Assembly: GCA_905221605.1 (NCBI GenBank)
Contig: CAJNDS010002324.1
Coordinates: 184,501-248,500 of the forward strand
Direction: 5' to 3'
DNA length: 64,000 nucleotides
Origin: Symbiodinium natans
Lineage: Eukaryota > Sar > Dinophyceae > Suessiales > Symbiodiniaceae
The notes under the pieces were generated by a model. It was not told the origin of the DNA. It did not search any database and saw only the letters and a program-made list of their open reading frames with translations. A program made the translations under genes and the position numbers. Numbering within the stretch: position 1 is the first letter of the stretch; each line of letters opens with the position of its first letter. Shown in pieces: positions 22,990 through 33,449 of the stretch.

Positions 22990-24290
22990 AGGACAACATC
23001 GCGAGAACATGGCCCTGCCGCAGGGTGAAAAAGGCTGAGGATCTGCAAATCAGATCACTTCAGTGAAATTCGGAAAGGTTGGGCTCAAGGTTGCTTTTTC
23101 GCGGTTTGAGCTCAGGGTTCAGGGTTCAGGGTGCAGGGTTCAGGGATTAGGGTTTAGGGTGTAGGGTGTAGGGTTTAGGGTGTAGGGTTGAGGGTCTGCT
23201 TGGTTCCTCTTAAGGGAGCGAGGGGTGGGTTCAAGGGAAGGGCCACTCAAGGCTGATCTTCCCCATTTCTGTGCACTCCCTCAATCTTTCTCAAGGTTGG
23301 TGATTTCCTTTCAAGATGCCCCTCTTCAAAGACTTCCCCTCACCTCCGCCAATCGAAGTAGCTGAAAGCTACTGATTGTTAAGCTTAACTCCTTCTAAAA
23401 ACTCCAGACGCTGCCGCCCCTGGAATCCACGCCTTGACAGCCCCAAGAACTCCGAAGCTCCAAACCATGCTGCCCTAGATCAGCATTCCCCCCCCCCCCC
23501 CCCCCAAAGCACGGCAACACCCCACAAGAAACTTCACAGAGTTTCCAAAAAACACTCAGGCGCAATGCTGAACTGCTGTCCGCTTCGCCCTAATGAAGCC
23601 GCCGCCCGAAGCCCGACGAAATCCCAAACCCTAAGCTCCGAACCCTTTCGCCGAAAAAGCCCCAAAAAAACATCACCCCAATCGAACCGACAGCTTCATC
23701 AGGAGATGCAATGTAAGTGTATGTAAGAATTTAAACTTACCAAGGACTATGACTATGACTATGATGAGAAGATGCTGATGTTCACGACTTTGGTCGAACG
23801 ATGATAGCACGCTTCAAAAAAAGTTAAATAATTTTGATGTCTCTTCAAGTTCCTCGAGATTAAGGACAACAGCACAGGCTTCGGTCTTGAGAGAGCTTAA
23901 GGGATTTCATTAGCTTAAGGGTTGTAAGGTTCGGCATATGCTGGAGCCCTGGCCAATAGAGGGTTTAGTGTTTCGGGTCACCTGCTTGGGAGGTTTATGG
24001 TTGCGGAATTCTATGGAAAATTGCGCCTAAAACGACTAACACTGTAGATGCCCGCGAAACCGCACCCACCGCCCATTTTTTTCAAATTCCAACAACCTTC
24101 AAAAACCTCCCCATGAACCCTAGATCCTAAACCCTAAACCCTAAACCCCCCCAAAAAAGGGGGGTAAGTAATTTACAGCATTGAAAAGCGTCGTCGAACA
24201 AACACTCATGACTCAACCCAGATCGCTGGGGCAGGCCCCGCCTATGGCTGCGCTGTCCCATCCGGCCTTGCGGCTCAACATGCCCAGTAA
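22990..24290. other. Gene-free repeat DNA
   Basis: No gene is supported. The stretch contains variant heptamers (23110-23190: CAGGGTT, GTAGGGT), a C tract (23489-23505), a block related to 9600-9715 (23810-23930) and one related to 10140-10250 (24180-24290). Confidence 0.6.
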
Positions 24291-24294
24291 ACTT

Positions 24295-24425
24295 CCCTAA
24301 ACCCTAAACCCTAAACCCTAAACCCTAAACCCTAAACCCTAAACCCTAAACCCTAAACCCTAAACCCTAAACCCTAAACCCTAAACCCTAAACCCTAAAC
24401 CCTAAACCCTAAACCCTAAACCCTA
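24295..24425. repeat. CCCTAAA array (about 19 perfect units)
   Basis: The longest perfect run of CCCTAAA in the window. A second, slightly imperfect run follows at 24549-24623. Confidence 0.95.
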
Positions 24426-24548
24426 GGAGAACCCTTAAACCTTAGAGCAACCCGTACAGCTCTGAAACCAAGGTTCTTGGAGTGACAGTCCTGAGTCCTG
24501 GCCACATCCTCACACCTTCCTATGGCACTTTCAAGACTTGCCTGCTAA

Positions 24549-24623
24549 CCTTAAACCCTAAACCCCGAACCCTAAACCCTAAACCCTAAACCCTAAACCC
24601 TGAACCCTAAACCCTAAACCCTG
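24549..24623. repeat. CCCTAAA array (about 10 units)
   Basis: Run of CCCTAAA with CCCCGAA and CCCTGAA variants. Confidence 0.9.
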
Positions 24624-24629
24624 CAGCTC

Positions 24630-26030
24630 TTCACACATTCCGACCCTGAAAGCAATCTGCCTGAAACTGCACGCCCATCGCAATTTTCAGCGTACCCCCC
24701 CCCTTTTCCCTTTCCCCAAAAAACGCAAACATCGAAACCTGCCTTGAAGACCGAGAGCACACACACACATATATTACAAAAATAATCATATGTAGAAAAA
24801 TATATAGATATATATAGATACGCACATAGAAACATCTGCCTACACCAGGTGCAGCAACAGGGAAAGTTCGAGACTTTGTGGACCTTGCTTGTAGTTCCGG
24901 CATCCCGAAAACCTAAATTCCCAAGATCCAAGGACCAGCACGGAGCCCTGAACTTTAACATCCTAAGGAGCCCATTCAGGGGGCTGGACGCCGGACCCTC
25001 TGGTCCCTCTGAAAAATAGTCTTTAAAGATGATCCTCCCTCCTAAACCCAACAAGGGAAAATACAAAATATCCTACGGGCCTGCCTAACCTTGTAGAGCC
25101 CAAAGCCTGATAACAAAGACATTGAAAGGCTTCTTGCCTCAGGCGTGTGCAGATGATCGCAAGCGGCGGTCCTGTCGTTGCGCTTCGGGGCTGCATGGGG
25201 TTTCGCCGTCTAAGGCTGCAGGAGTTAAGGACTCTTTGGCGCTTGGGATTCTCGGTGCTGGGGTCTTTGGGGAAGGGTTCAGAAGGACTTTGGGGTCTAA
25301 GCGTATGGGGTTCGCCTGTCGGTGTTGGGGCTAGGATCCGGGAATTCAAGGGTTTCCGCTGTGCATGGGCACCCCCCGCCCGCCCCCCCCCCCGCCCCCC
25401 GCCACCATCCCCAAAACCCATGGAAGCCGCCGTGGTGCTTAGCAGGCGGTGCGTACATCCGTTCCCAAGTATTCCCTGACTCCCTCCGAATATGTGTTGA
25501 GACAGCATTACGTAGCGCTGCGTGACGCAACAGGAGGCATCCTCTGGCTGGCATCGCGGCGTGGACGCCATTGCTACAGCGACTTGTCAAGGTTCATGCC
25601 AAGAGAAGGATGATTACACGCACAGGACGCTTGCAAGCAATAGAAAGTAGAGCAGTAGCAGTATACGTAGACATACACGGTGGTGATTCTCAAAAGTCTC
25701 TTCGCAGAACTATCAATCTGTTTTGGCGGTATCTTGTTGTCCCGGCTGTGAACCGCTAGATGCCAAGTCGGAGGTCTAACGTTAGGTGGCAAGCGGTGTT
25801 TGTAGGGGTTGTAGCAATTATGGGGTTTAAACCCACAAATTAGCTTGTAAAATCCGTAGATGCGCATGCCCAGATTGAAGCAAGAAAGGTTGCTTAAATT
25901 TCGAAAGCCGAAACTCAGCCCTGCAAACCCAAAATCCTCGTAAGTTGTATGGACAACTCCCAAACACAGTCACATGCATAGTCACAAGAAAACATCTTAT
26001 GCACACCCAAAAGATAACGCAAAACCACAA
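24630..26030. other. No supportable gene
   Basis: The stretch includes an AT-rich patch with TATA/GATA tracts (24760-24830), a C-rich run (25370-25405) and several open frames on both strands whose composition gives no clear coding signal. I assign none of them. Confidence 0.5.
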
Positions 26031-26224
26031 AAATGATGAACTCATCTATCCCTCCCATGCCCCAGAAAGCAAAAACCTTGCAAGTAGTGCTGACAATGAC
26101 ACTATTCGAAAGTAAACTCGTCTCAAGCTTTTGCCAAGTACATTATCTAGTTCTCTGCAACAACCTTTGTTTGCGGCATATCTCTTACAAACATATGAAA
26201 GTGGCGTTAGGCGGCGTTTCCTAG

Positions 26225-26411
26225 GCGCTAGTGTTTGACACATTTTTCCAAAAAGAATTTCCTGCGTGTCTGCGATGTGTTTCCAAAGCCCTTTGATTGC
26301 ACATGTCCAAAAAATCAGCGCGGCACCAAGGTATAGTGTGACACCTGCTACCAATAGCAATCTCTTGTGTGACGTTTCACGTGTGTGTAACAAATGCCGA
26401 CGTTCGGCCAA
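26225..26411 (-). CDS. Possible exon with a membrane segment
   Basis: The frame from 26411 reads MAERRHLLHTRETSHKRLL, then a hydrophobic stretch VAGVTLYLGAALIFWTCAI, then a soluble part (WKHIADTQEILFGKMCQ). It looks like the N-terminal exon of a single-span membrane protein. I could not find its partner exons. The frame continues to 26046 but with poorer composition. Confidence 0.35.
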
Positions 26412-26690
26412 CTTTGCGCTCTGTTAGAAGCCTCCCCCGCAACCCTCCAACCCCTCAGCGTCGAAACTAACCGCAACTTCTTAAGGAGTTTACTGGAGCA
26501 CTTGTCTACACTTATGCACTTCTGGGGCTTTTGAATAAGAGAAATGAAATCTGATTACAGTAGTCATAAAGACCCCTGAAGGAAAATCTCCCGAGCATGG
26601 TTTATGAACGATTATTTGCGCACTTTAGAAGGGAGTTGTCTCTCTTTTTCCTTTATTCGATCTGTTGCTAGATTGTTGGCTTGTGTATGA

Positions 26691-26785
26691 AACCCTAAAC
26701 CCTAAACCCTAAACCCTAAACCCTAAACCCTAAACCCTAAACCCTAAACCCTAAGCCCTAAACCCTAATTAAACCCTAAACCCTT
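26691..26785. repeat. CCCTAAA array (about 12 units)
   Basis: Run of CCCTAAA with minor variants near its end. A TTTAGGG-phase run follows at 26883-26960, so the two phases face each other across about 100 bases. Confidence 0.9.
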
Positions 26786-26978
26786 ATGAAGCATCACAAA
26801 AACCGATCTGTTGCTGCCGCCTTGAGTGTGACATGTTGGCAGGAGTACGAAGTATTGCGGCCAGTTCGGGCCTGAGCAAGATTTAGGGTTTAGGGTTTAG
26901 GGCTTCGGGTTTAGGGTTTAGGAGTTAGGGCTTTGGGTTTAAGGTTTAATTAGGCTTTAGGGTAAAGCATTGTAGAAC

Positions 26979-27030
26979 AAATGCTACTGCTGCTACTGCT
27001 GCTGCTGCTGCCGCTGCCGCTGCCGCCTCC
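26979..27030. repeat. CTG/CTA/CCG trinucleotide run
   Basis: Imperfect trinucleotide run (CTACTG, CTGCTG, CCGCTG). Confidence 0.85.
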
Positions 27031-27109
27031 TATTTCGGCAGCTTGACTGTATATAACATAAAAGCAGCGCAGCCCATCAAAAAACCTCCGATCCCTTGCG
27101 CCCGTCCTT

Positions 27110-27251
27110 CTCATCCCGCCAATTCGCTACAGAACCTGAGTCCGACAGTCACAGCCCGGGAGGACAACCCTCCCAGAACAAAACGTTCTTTTCCGGCACG
27201 GTCGATGCCAGCTGAATCTGAAAGCGCTGGCTCATCCAAACCACTGGCCTG
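27110..27251 (-). CDS. Possible terminal exon
   Basis: Behind an acceptor ('gctcag', about 27252) the minus strand reads ASGLDEPALSDSAGIDRAG, then KERFVLGGLSSRAVTV, to a stop near 27115. It could be a last exon of the gene at 28017-29522 if that gene uses a GC donor a few bases before its apparent stop, but this is not proven. The long gap between them is filled with heptamers and the 105-bp tandem repeat. Confidence 0.25.
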
Positions 27252-27526
27252 AGCACAGGGCAGGATGGTAGCCCATATACTCGCCCCTTGAGTCTATGTC
27301 AAAAAAAAAGTGAATACTTTTTTCTAGTTTTTGGGTTTAGTGTCACTTTAGGTGTAGGGCATAGGGCTCAGGGGATGCGAGCTGTTTTCTCTCTCGCAAC
27401 TTCCATGCTGTCACCAGCCGGCGAGCTCCTGCAAGAGTTGGGTTCAGGGTTTAGGGTAGAGGGTCTGCAGCAGTTGGGTTCAGGGTTTAGGGTAGGGTCT
27501 GCAGGAGTTGGCTTCAGGATGGTCTA

Positions 27527-27812
27527 GGGACCCATTGAAGTAAACCCAGACCCCGAGCCCTAAACCCTGGCCGTCCCTCACTGGGTTTTTCTTGGGGTTT
27601 AGGGTGTATAGGGTTTAGCCAAATGGGTTTAGGGACCCATTGAAGTAAACCTAGACCCCGAGCCCTAAGCCCTGGCCATCCCTCACTGGGTTTTTCTGGG
27701 CGTTTAGGGTTTATAGGGTTTAGCCAAATGGGTTTAGGGACCCATAGTCATTGAAGTAAACCTAGACCCCGAGCCCTAAAGCCTGGGTTTTTCTGGGGGT
27801 TTAGGGTTTATG
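27527..27812. repeat. Tandem repeat, period about 105 bp, three copies
   Basis: Each unit starts with 'gggacccattgaagtaaacc', passes through 'cctcactgggtttttct' (lost in the third copy) and ends in a TTTAGGG/TTTATAGGG run. Units start at about 27527, 27632 and 27737. Confidence 0.85.
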
Positions 27813-28016
27813 GAAGCAGGCGAAGCCTCGAATACCTTTTTCTGCAGTCAAAAACTCGGATCCAAGCACTCGTCTCAGAGACGCTTAGCTTTGCATGTCA
27901 GCAACGGCCCGGGCAGCAGATCTACTAAAGTAGGGTTACAGGTTTAGGTTGAGCACACTTAGCCACCAACACCCTGCCGGGCGGCCGGGGACACGCAGCA
28001 AATCAACTTTGGAAAA

Positions 28017-29522
28017 TCACTCAGCTCCGTTCTCCGACTCGTTTGCCACGCTCGCCGCGCTCGCCGTGCCGTCTCCGCGGGTCGCCGCGCCTGCTGCCAC
28101 ATTGCCGGCTCCGCCCATCGTCTCATCCATGATTTTCACCATTGTCTTGGCATCTCGCAGCAGCGCAGTTTCCTCGGCAGAGTTGTCGACCTTCCCAGCA
28201 GCATCCTTGCGAGCATCGCCGTACTCGTAGAGGAACCATCGAAGCTCGTCCATGTGATTGCCCATGTCTGCACTGAGCTTCTTCATGCGCTTGGCACGGG
28301 ACTCGGTGTCCACCTCGCTCATCACCTCAGCCTGGCGCTTGGTCGTTAACGTTGTCATCATCACGCTCACTTGCACCGTGCCAGTGCTTGGCGGCAGCTG
28401 GTCCCCGGGAGCATACCAAAAGGCCTCGGGTTGTGGGTTTAGGGTTTTTGGGTTTTTGGGTTTAGGGGTAAGGGTTTAGGGTTAAGGTTAACAAAACCAG
28501 CACCAGCCCCAAAAACTGCTTTACATATTCTATACTTTGGTCAGGACGCCGCAATGGGCGACTTCTCGATGTGGATGAACTTCCCGACGGGCCCCTCATT
28601 GCGCCCAAACACCTTGAGCATGTACCTGGGCAGCACAGGTGCTTTAATTTCGCTTGGGGCAACGCGTTTGCGATTTTAGGCTCTAGAGCGTTTAGAGTTT
28701 TGACTAAATGGCCATGACGGCGGGCATGGTTTGGGGATTTAGGGATTTAGGGTTTAGGGCTTAGGGTCGTGTCCAGCGGCTTCTTCCCCGGCAGGTCTTC
28801 TGGCTCGGTGACCCAGAGGAGCATTGCCAAAGGCTCAAGACGTGGCCACAGGATCGCAGCTTCGTTCACTGTCTCCAGGTGGGTTTTCAGGTGCCTCCCA
28901 CGAGCAGCTTACACCCTGCCTAATGAACCCAACCTTAGGGCTAAACACTTTTTTATGCAATGAGACCGACCTCTTGAGCAAAGTCTCCACACGCCGCGTC
29001 TCCGCTGAGCCAGCCATGTACCATGTGTACACCGTACTCTTCGGATCATCGATCGGAACGCACACCACGTCCAGCTTGACCTTTGACACCTCGATGTTGG
29101 CCCAGCTACACTCGCTGAAATCCAGCTGTGGCACCTTCATGGTGCCAGAATTGGTCAGGATGACTGTGCGATCCTCGACTCGGCCCTGCATAGCCTCCAC
29201 AGACAGAGAAATGATGGAAAAAACCTTGCTCGTCAGCAAGCTGTACGCCACCATGCTTGTCTTTGGCTTCTGCAGCTTCGCAGACCAATCCACACCAACC
29301 CTCAGGACTACTGTCAGGGTTGGGTTTCGCAGGATTGGGCTTCGGGTTGGTCGAGGGTTTCAGGTTCCGGGCTTAGGGTTATCCGCAGCCAGGTAACTTT
29401 CGGCCAACGTGCTTGATCTGGTCCTTGATGGCAGCCTCCATGGAAACATGGAACTCGAGGTTCTTCATGTACATCTCCAGGCTGCCGCTGCTGGTCATGG
29501 CATGGAACCAAGTCTGCGCCAT
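28017..29522 (-). CDS. Spliced gene, unrecognised product (at least five exons)
   Basis: Exons are: about 29395-29522 (MAQTWFHAMTSSGSLEMY), 28971 to about 29320, 28769-28894, 28550-28625 and 28017-28424. The last three introns are phase-matched: GT-AG (28970), GA-AG (28768) and GC-AG (28549). They join LLKR to HLKTHLETVNEAA, KKPLDT to YMLKVFGRN, and IEKSPIA to AFWYAPGDQL. The second exon holds beta-rich sequence (TVVLRVGVDWSAKLQKP, VEDRTVILTNSGTMKV, VSKVKLDVVCVPIDD). The C-terminal 120 residues are helical and charged (RAKRMKKLSADMGNHMDEL) and end in a low-complexity A/G/T tail. No family is recognised. Two introns and part of another consist largely of TTTAGGG-like heptamers. The start is uncertain. 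Exons at 30056-30238 and 30742-30990 may belong to the same gene. Confidence 0.7.
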
Positions 29523-29866
29523 TGTGGCCAAGCGCAGCGGTGATCCCGAGGCTCACTTGATTGGATGTAGGCGCTACGGACACGCGTCATCGGTCCATGT
29601 CTACCACATGACACTCAACCCAAAGCAACACCCAAACCCTGAATCATCAACGCTACGCAGCCTCTCATTCCTTAAAACGCTCTAGAAGTACTCATGGGGT
29701 GCCTGATTGTTCTCACGGCCTCACCACGCCCACGCCCCCAAAAGCACAGAAGCCCCTCAGAAACTTTAGGTTGGTTCAGGTTTTTGAACTTGGATTTGGT
29801 CTTCTGGTTTGGAGTGTGGTGACAACTCATGTCGCTGCCCTGATGAGGGGTTAAGGCTTTGGGTTG

Positions 29867-30030
29867 CCCTAAACCCTAAACCCTAAACCCTAAACCCTAA
29901 ACCCTAAACCCTAAACCCTAAACCCTAAACCCTAAACCCTAAATCAAAACACTAAACCCTAAACCGATATAAACCTATAAGGCCCAAACCCTGAACCCTA
30001 AAACCCTAAACCCTAATCTCCCCTGCAATA
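29867..30030. repeat. CCCTAAA array with variants
   Basis: About 11 perfect units (29867-29943), then diverging copies to about 30020. Confidence 0.9.
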
Positions 30031-30065
30031 AACCCTCAGGGACTATTGAAATTGCCTAGCGCCTA

Positions 30066-30165
30066 CCCGAAAACACCAGGCCCTCAAGCAAAGTCCTCTC
30101 CAGGATGCCAATCCGGACGCGCAGGGTTGCCGGGCAGCTGCTGGCAAGGTCACCTCCACGCTTTT
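30066..30165 (-). CDS. Probable exon, unrecognised
   Basis: The minus strand reads DLASSCPATLRVRIGILERT and then LLEGLVFS, up to a GT donor ('gtaggc', about 30067). Composition and the donor support an exon upstream of 28017-29522, possibly of the same gene. It is flanked by repeats. Confidence 0.4.
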
Positions 30166-30674
30166 GGTTTGGGGTCTTGGCTTCAGGGTGAGGGACCTTG
30201 TCCATCATGACTGTTACTGAGATGATACTAAAACCCACCCCCCCCCCCCAATTCTGAAATTCGCTTGGGCCGGAAAATATTTAAGGCGGGGCCAAAACCC
30301 TGAAACCGGAAAACCAGGCCCAAGGAGGGAGTCTGCGGTTCGGGGCTTGGGGTTTAGGGTTCATTTAGTAGCTTAATAAACCCGAGTGAAACCCTCGAAG
30401 CCCTCAGCCCTAAACCTTGAAACCCCCTCAACCCCCCCCCCATTATCACAGGTTTGGTAATGGGCTGGGTGCTGGCGCGGTCCGGGACAAACAATATTTA
30501 GAATTAGGGGGGTTAGTATCAGGGGAAGGGATTAGACACATGAACGCTTCTCTCATGTTGATGGTTGATCTTGACTTACACGATTAATCTACTGTCTTGC
30601 GCTCAGGGGGAAGGGCGTATCTGTGCTCTCCAACCCCAACCCTCGCACGCTCTTTCGTAGCGCTGCGCCCACCC

Positions 30675-30806
30675 ATCACTTCTCGCCTTTGCCATTGCTC
30701 AGATGGCCTTGCATGTTCTGGTACACGCTGTCGGGATCCCGTCACTTCTCGCCTTTGCCATTGCTCAGACGGCCTTGCAGGCGCTGGTACACGCTGTCGG
30801 GCACGC
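30675..30806. repeat. 66-bp tandem duplication at the 3' end of a coding exon
   Basis: 'cacttctcgcc' and the following 55 bases occur at 30677 and again at 30743. The unit is 66 bases (22 codons) and includes the stop codon of the minus-strand reading frame, so the second unit lies downstream of the stop. Confidence 0.85.
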
Positions 30807-30990
30807 CATCTGTTTCGATGCTCTCAACACACTGCTTCCAGTTGTCAGCCGGAAGCTCGGAGATATAGCCGGCCCACAAGAAGACCTGCCGCAGCACCCT
30901 TTCCAGCACACAAGTGGGTATGCTGTTGCCCAAAGCTCACCCAAGCTGAGAGTCGCTGACCCCCGACGTCGCCATTGCGTTCCAAATGCC
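30742..30990 (-). CDS. Probable terminal exon, unrecognised; possible frameshift
   Basis: The minus strand reads LERVLRQVFLWAGYISELPA, then DNWKQCVESIETDGVPDS and YQRLQGRLSNGKGEK to a TGA at 30742-30744. Just upstream, a different frame (from an ATG near 30980) reads MATSGVSDSQLGELWATAYP. The two protein-like parts meet near 30915 in different frames with no room for an intron. This suggests either a one-base frameshift or two alternative exons. Confidence 0.5.
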
Positions 30991-31249
30991 AGGCATCACT
31001 CCTCCACACATGCAGCGGAACCAACGGTAGTGGTAGTGGTAGTGGTAGCAGTACGTAGTACTAGAAGGAGTAGTAGTAGTAGTAGTCCTTGAAGGCCTGC
31101 CATCTCTCGCAAGGTCATAAATCGGTGTCGCCCTGGAAGGTAATACCTGGCTTGGCAGGCGGGGGCCATGACATCAGGGGTTCAAGTGCTCTAACTTAAT
31201 GCCAGCCCAAAACCCCTAGAAGCGGACGAGACCATGACAACCCCCTAGA

Positions 31250-31430
31250 AGCGGACGAGACCGTGACGGCCCAAAATCCCCAGGGATGAGGCGAGCGACG
31301 CCCGAGAGGCTCCTCTGGTCGCTGTCACGGTTGGCACCATGCCCACAAGAGCTCGAGCATGCTGCCCTGCTCCCACATCCACGACAGCGTCGCGGTCCCT
31401 GAGCCGCTTTCCAAGTTTCTGCTTTGCCTG
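31250..31430 (-). CDS. Probable exon, unrecognised
   Basis: Behind an acceptor ('ttgcgcag', about 31430) the minus strand reads AKQKLGKRLRDRDAVVDVGA and GQHARALVGMVPTVTATRG to a stop near 31246. The heptamer run upstream (31438-31470) would lie in the intron. A 25-base direct repeat (cctagaagcggacgagacc) sits at 31216 and 31246 by the stop. This is the last minus-strand coding signal before the strand switch. Confidence 0.4.
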
Positions 31431-31511
31431 CGCAATGGGTTTAAGGTTTAAGGTTTTAGGGTTTAGGGTTGAGGTAGGAATGCATACCCACAACAGCAGC
31501 AGGAGTACCAG

Positions 31512-32029
<518 letters not shown>

Positions 32030-32040
32030 GTGACACGCTC

Positions 32041-32125
32041 TTAACTGATCATGGTGTTTTCTGCTGTTTTTTCACTTTTTCTATCGTTTTCTCCTGTTTT
32101 TCCTCCGTTTGACGGGTTGGGGGGG
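32041..32125 (+). promoter_or_regulatory. T-rich region with TTTT boxes at the strand switch (candidate promoter)
   Basis: Runs of TTTTC and TTTTT recur about every 10-15 bases on the plus strand, just after the TAG array and about 700 bases before the first plus-strand gene. Dinoflagellate TBP-like factors are reported to prefer TTTT over TATA. That, together with the position between divergent gene arrays, is the only reason for this call. Confidence 0.3.
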
Positions 32126-32149
32126 GGTGGGGTGGGGGGGGGGTAATTA

Positions 32150-32270
32150 CGTGCTGTGCTTTGTGCACACATGACCACGCTCAGGGGTTGGGGGGGGGGG
32201 GGTAATTACGTGCTGTGCTTTGTGCACACATGGGGTCGTGCTGTGCTTTGTGCACACATGACCACGCTGT
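32150..32270. repeat. Short tandem repeat with 'gtgctgtgctttgtgcacacatg'-type units
   Basis: The string 'tgctgtgctttgtgcacac' occurs three times (32152, 32211, 32240), two of them preceded by G runs and 'taattacg'. Confidence 0.85.
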
Positions 32271-32289
32271 CTACTGTTTTCCTCTGTTT

Positions 32290-32770
32290 TTTTGGTTGAT
32301 TTAGGGGCTAGACCTTTTGGGCTCACAGTGGAGGGTTTAGGATTTGGGGTTTCAGGGTAGAGATCTTTTGGGCTTGTTTTGGGAACCTTTTGGGCTTCCA
32401 CTGGAAATATGGGGTTTGAGGTTTCAGGCTACAGATCTTTTGGGTTTTTTGGCATTTGGGGTTTAGGGTTTCCGGGCAAGACCTTTTGGGCTCACAGTGG
32501 AGGGTTTCCGGGCAAGACCTTTTGGGCTCACAGTGGAGGGTTTAGGGTTTGGGCCTTCAGGGTAGAGACCTTTTCGGGTTTTTTGGGATTTGGGGTTTAG
32601 GGTTTAAGGGTAAGACCTTTTGGGCTCACAGTGGAGGGTTTAGGGATCTTTTGGGCTATTGTGGGATTCACAGTGGAGGGTTTAGGGATCTTTTGGGCTT
32701 TTTTGGGATTTGGGGTTGAGGGTTTAAGGGTAGACAGCTTTCGGGCTGACACTGGAGGGTTGAGGGTGAC
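32290..32770. repeat. Tandem-like repeat 'ccttttgggctcacagtgg'
   Basis: At least six diverged copies of 'ttttgggctcacagtggaggg' followed by a TTTAGGG-like unit, of variable length (about 50-130 bases). Confidence 0.8.
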
Positions 32771-32836
32771 GTGCTTGACGCTGTGGGGTTTTCTCTTCCT
32801 ATGCAGCCGTAGGGTAAACTCTTTCAACTTTCGGAC

Positions 32837-33447
32837 ATGAATGCAGCAATGGACGTGACTGCAGGTGGTAGATCATCAGTAGTCAGACAGACATGGATGA
32901 AATTCTGGTGGCGGCTACCTTTTTGGAGAGTGTTGGCGTTTTGCATGTTGCTGGCTGTGCTTCAGCCATTTTGTACCAGAGTGCCTCAAATAGGGCCAGT
33001 TGTAGATTTTCAGACTTGCTGCTGCCATGTTGGTGTCCTTCAGGAACGTCGCCAGCGACAGATGGCTGTTTTCCGATGGTTGGAAAACCGGTGCAACGGA
33101 ACCGGGAAAGAAGCCAAAGTCAAAAGAATTGCGATGGAAGCTCGGACTTGGTTTTCATGAATGTGTCCCTCCATGCACACACTCGGTAACAGCAAGCATA
33201 GGTGCATGAGGCTTCCGGTTTGTGTTTGATCCGAGGGTGGTGAAAGAAGATGGCCACATCGAGACGCCGGAGGGTCGTAAGCTCTGTTTCGATAAGAATG
33301 GCAAGGGCTGGGTGGAAACATGGATGGATCCCCATTGGGGAAGTGCGCTGCTCGGCGAAATCTTGCATTGCGAGCCACATGCCTACTGCATGCACGTTGC
33401 GCTTTCGCATTTTGCTCTCTCTAAGCCGCACCTATTTTCGGATTATG
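32837..33447 (+). CDS. Spliced gene, unrecognised; possible N-terminal membrane anchor
   Basis: The first plus-strand gene after the switch. A start ATG at 32837 would give MNAAMDVTAGGRSSVVRQTW followed by a hydrophobic stretch (FWRVLAFCMLLAVLQPFC), that is, a type II anchor. A second block (33020 to about 33160) reads VSFRNVASDRWLFSDGWKTG and SKELRWKLGLGFHE. A third (about 33208-33447) reads FRFVFDPRVVKEDGHIETPE and WVETWMDPHWGSALLGEIL, then HVALSHFALSKPHLFSDYV. The junctions are not fixed to the base. The third block is very protein-like and rich in His/Trp. The family is unrecognised. The gene may continue beyond 33447. Confidence 0.55.
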
Positions 33448-33449
33448 TG

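Larger units (their letters stand above)
17391..22990. repeat. Segmental duplication, copy B (right)
   Basis: The partner of 1-4715, in the same orientation. It contains the same gene pair and the same downstream gene-free DNA. Between 22620 and 22890 it has about 270 bases that the left copy lacks, while 22890-22985 again matches 4610-4710. Copy B is longer mainly through ankyrin-repeat expansion and a TTTGGGG array (22181-22334). Confidence 0.9.
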
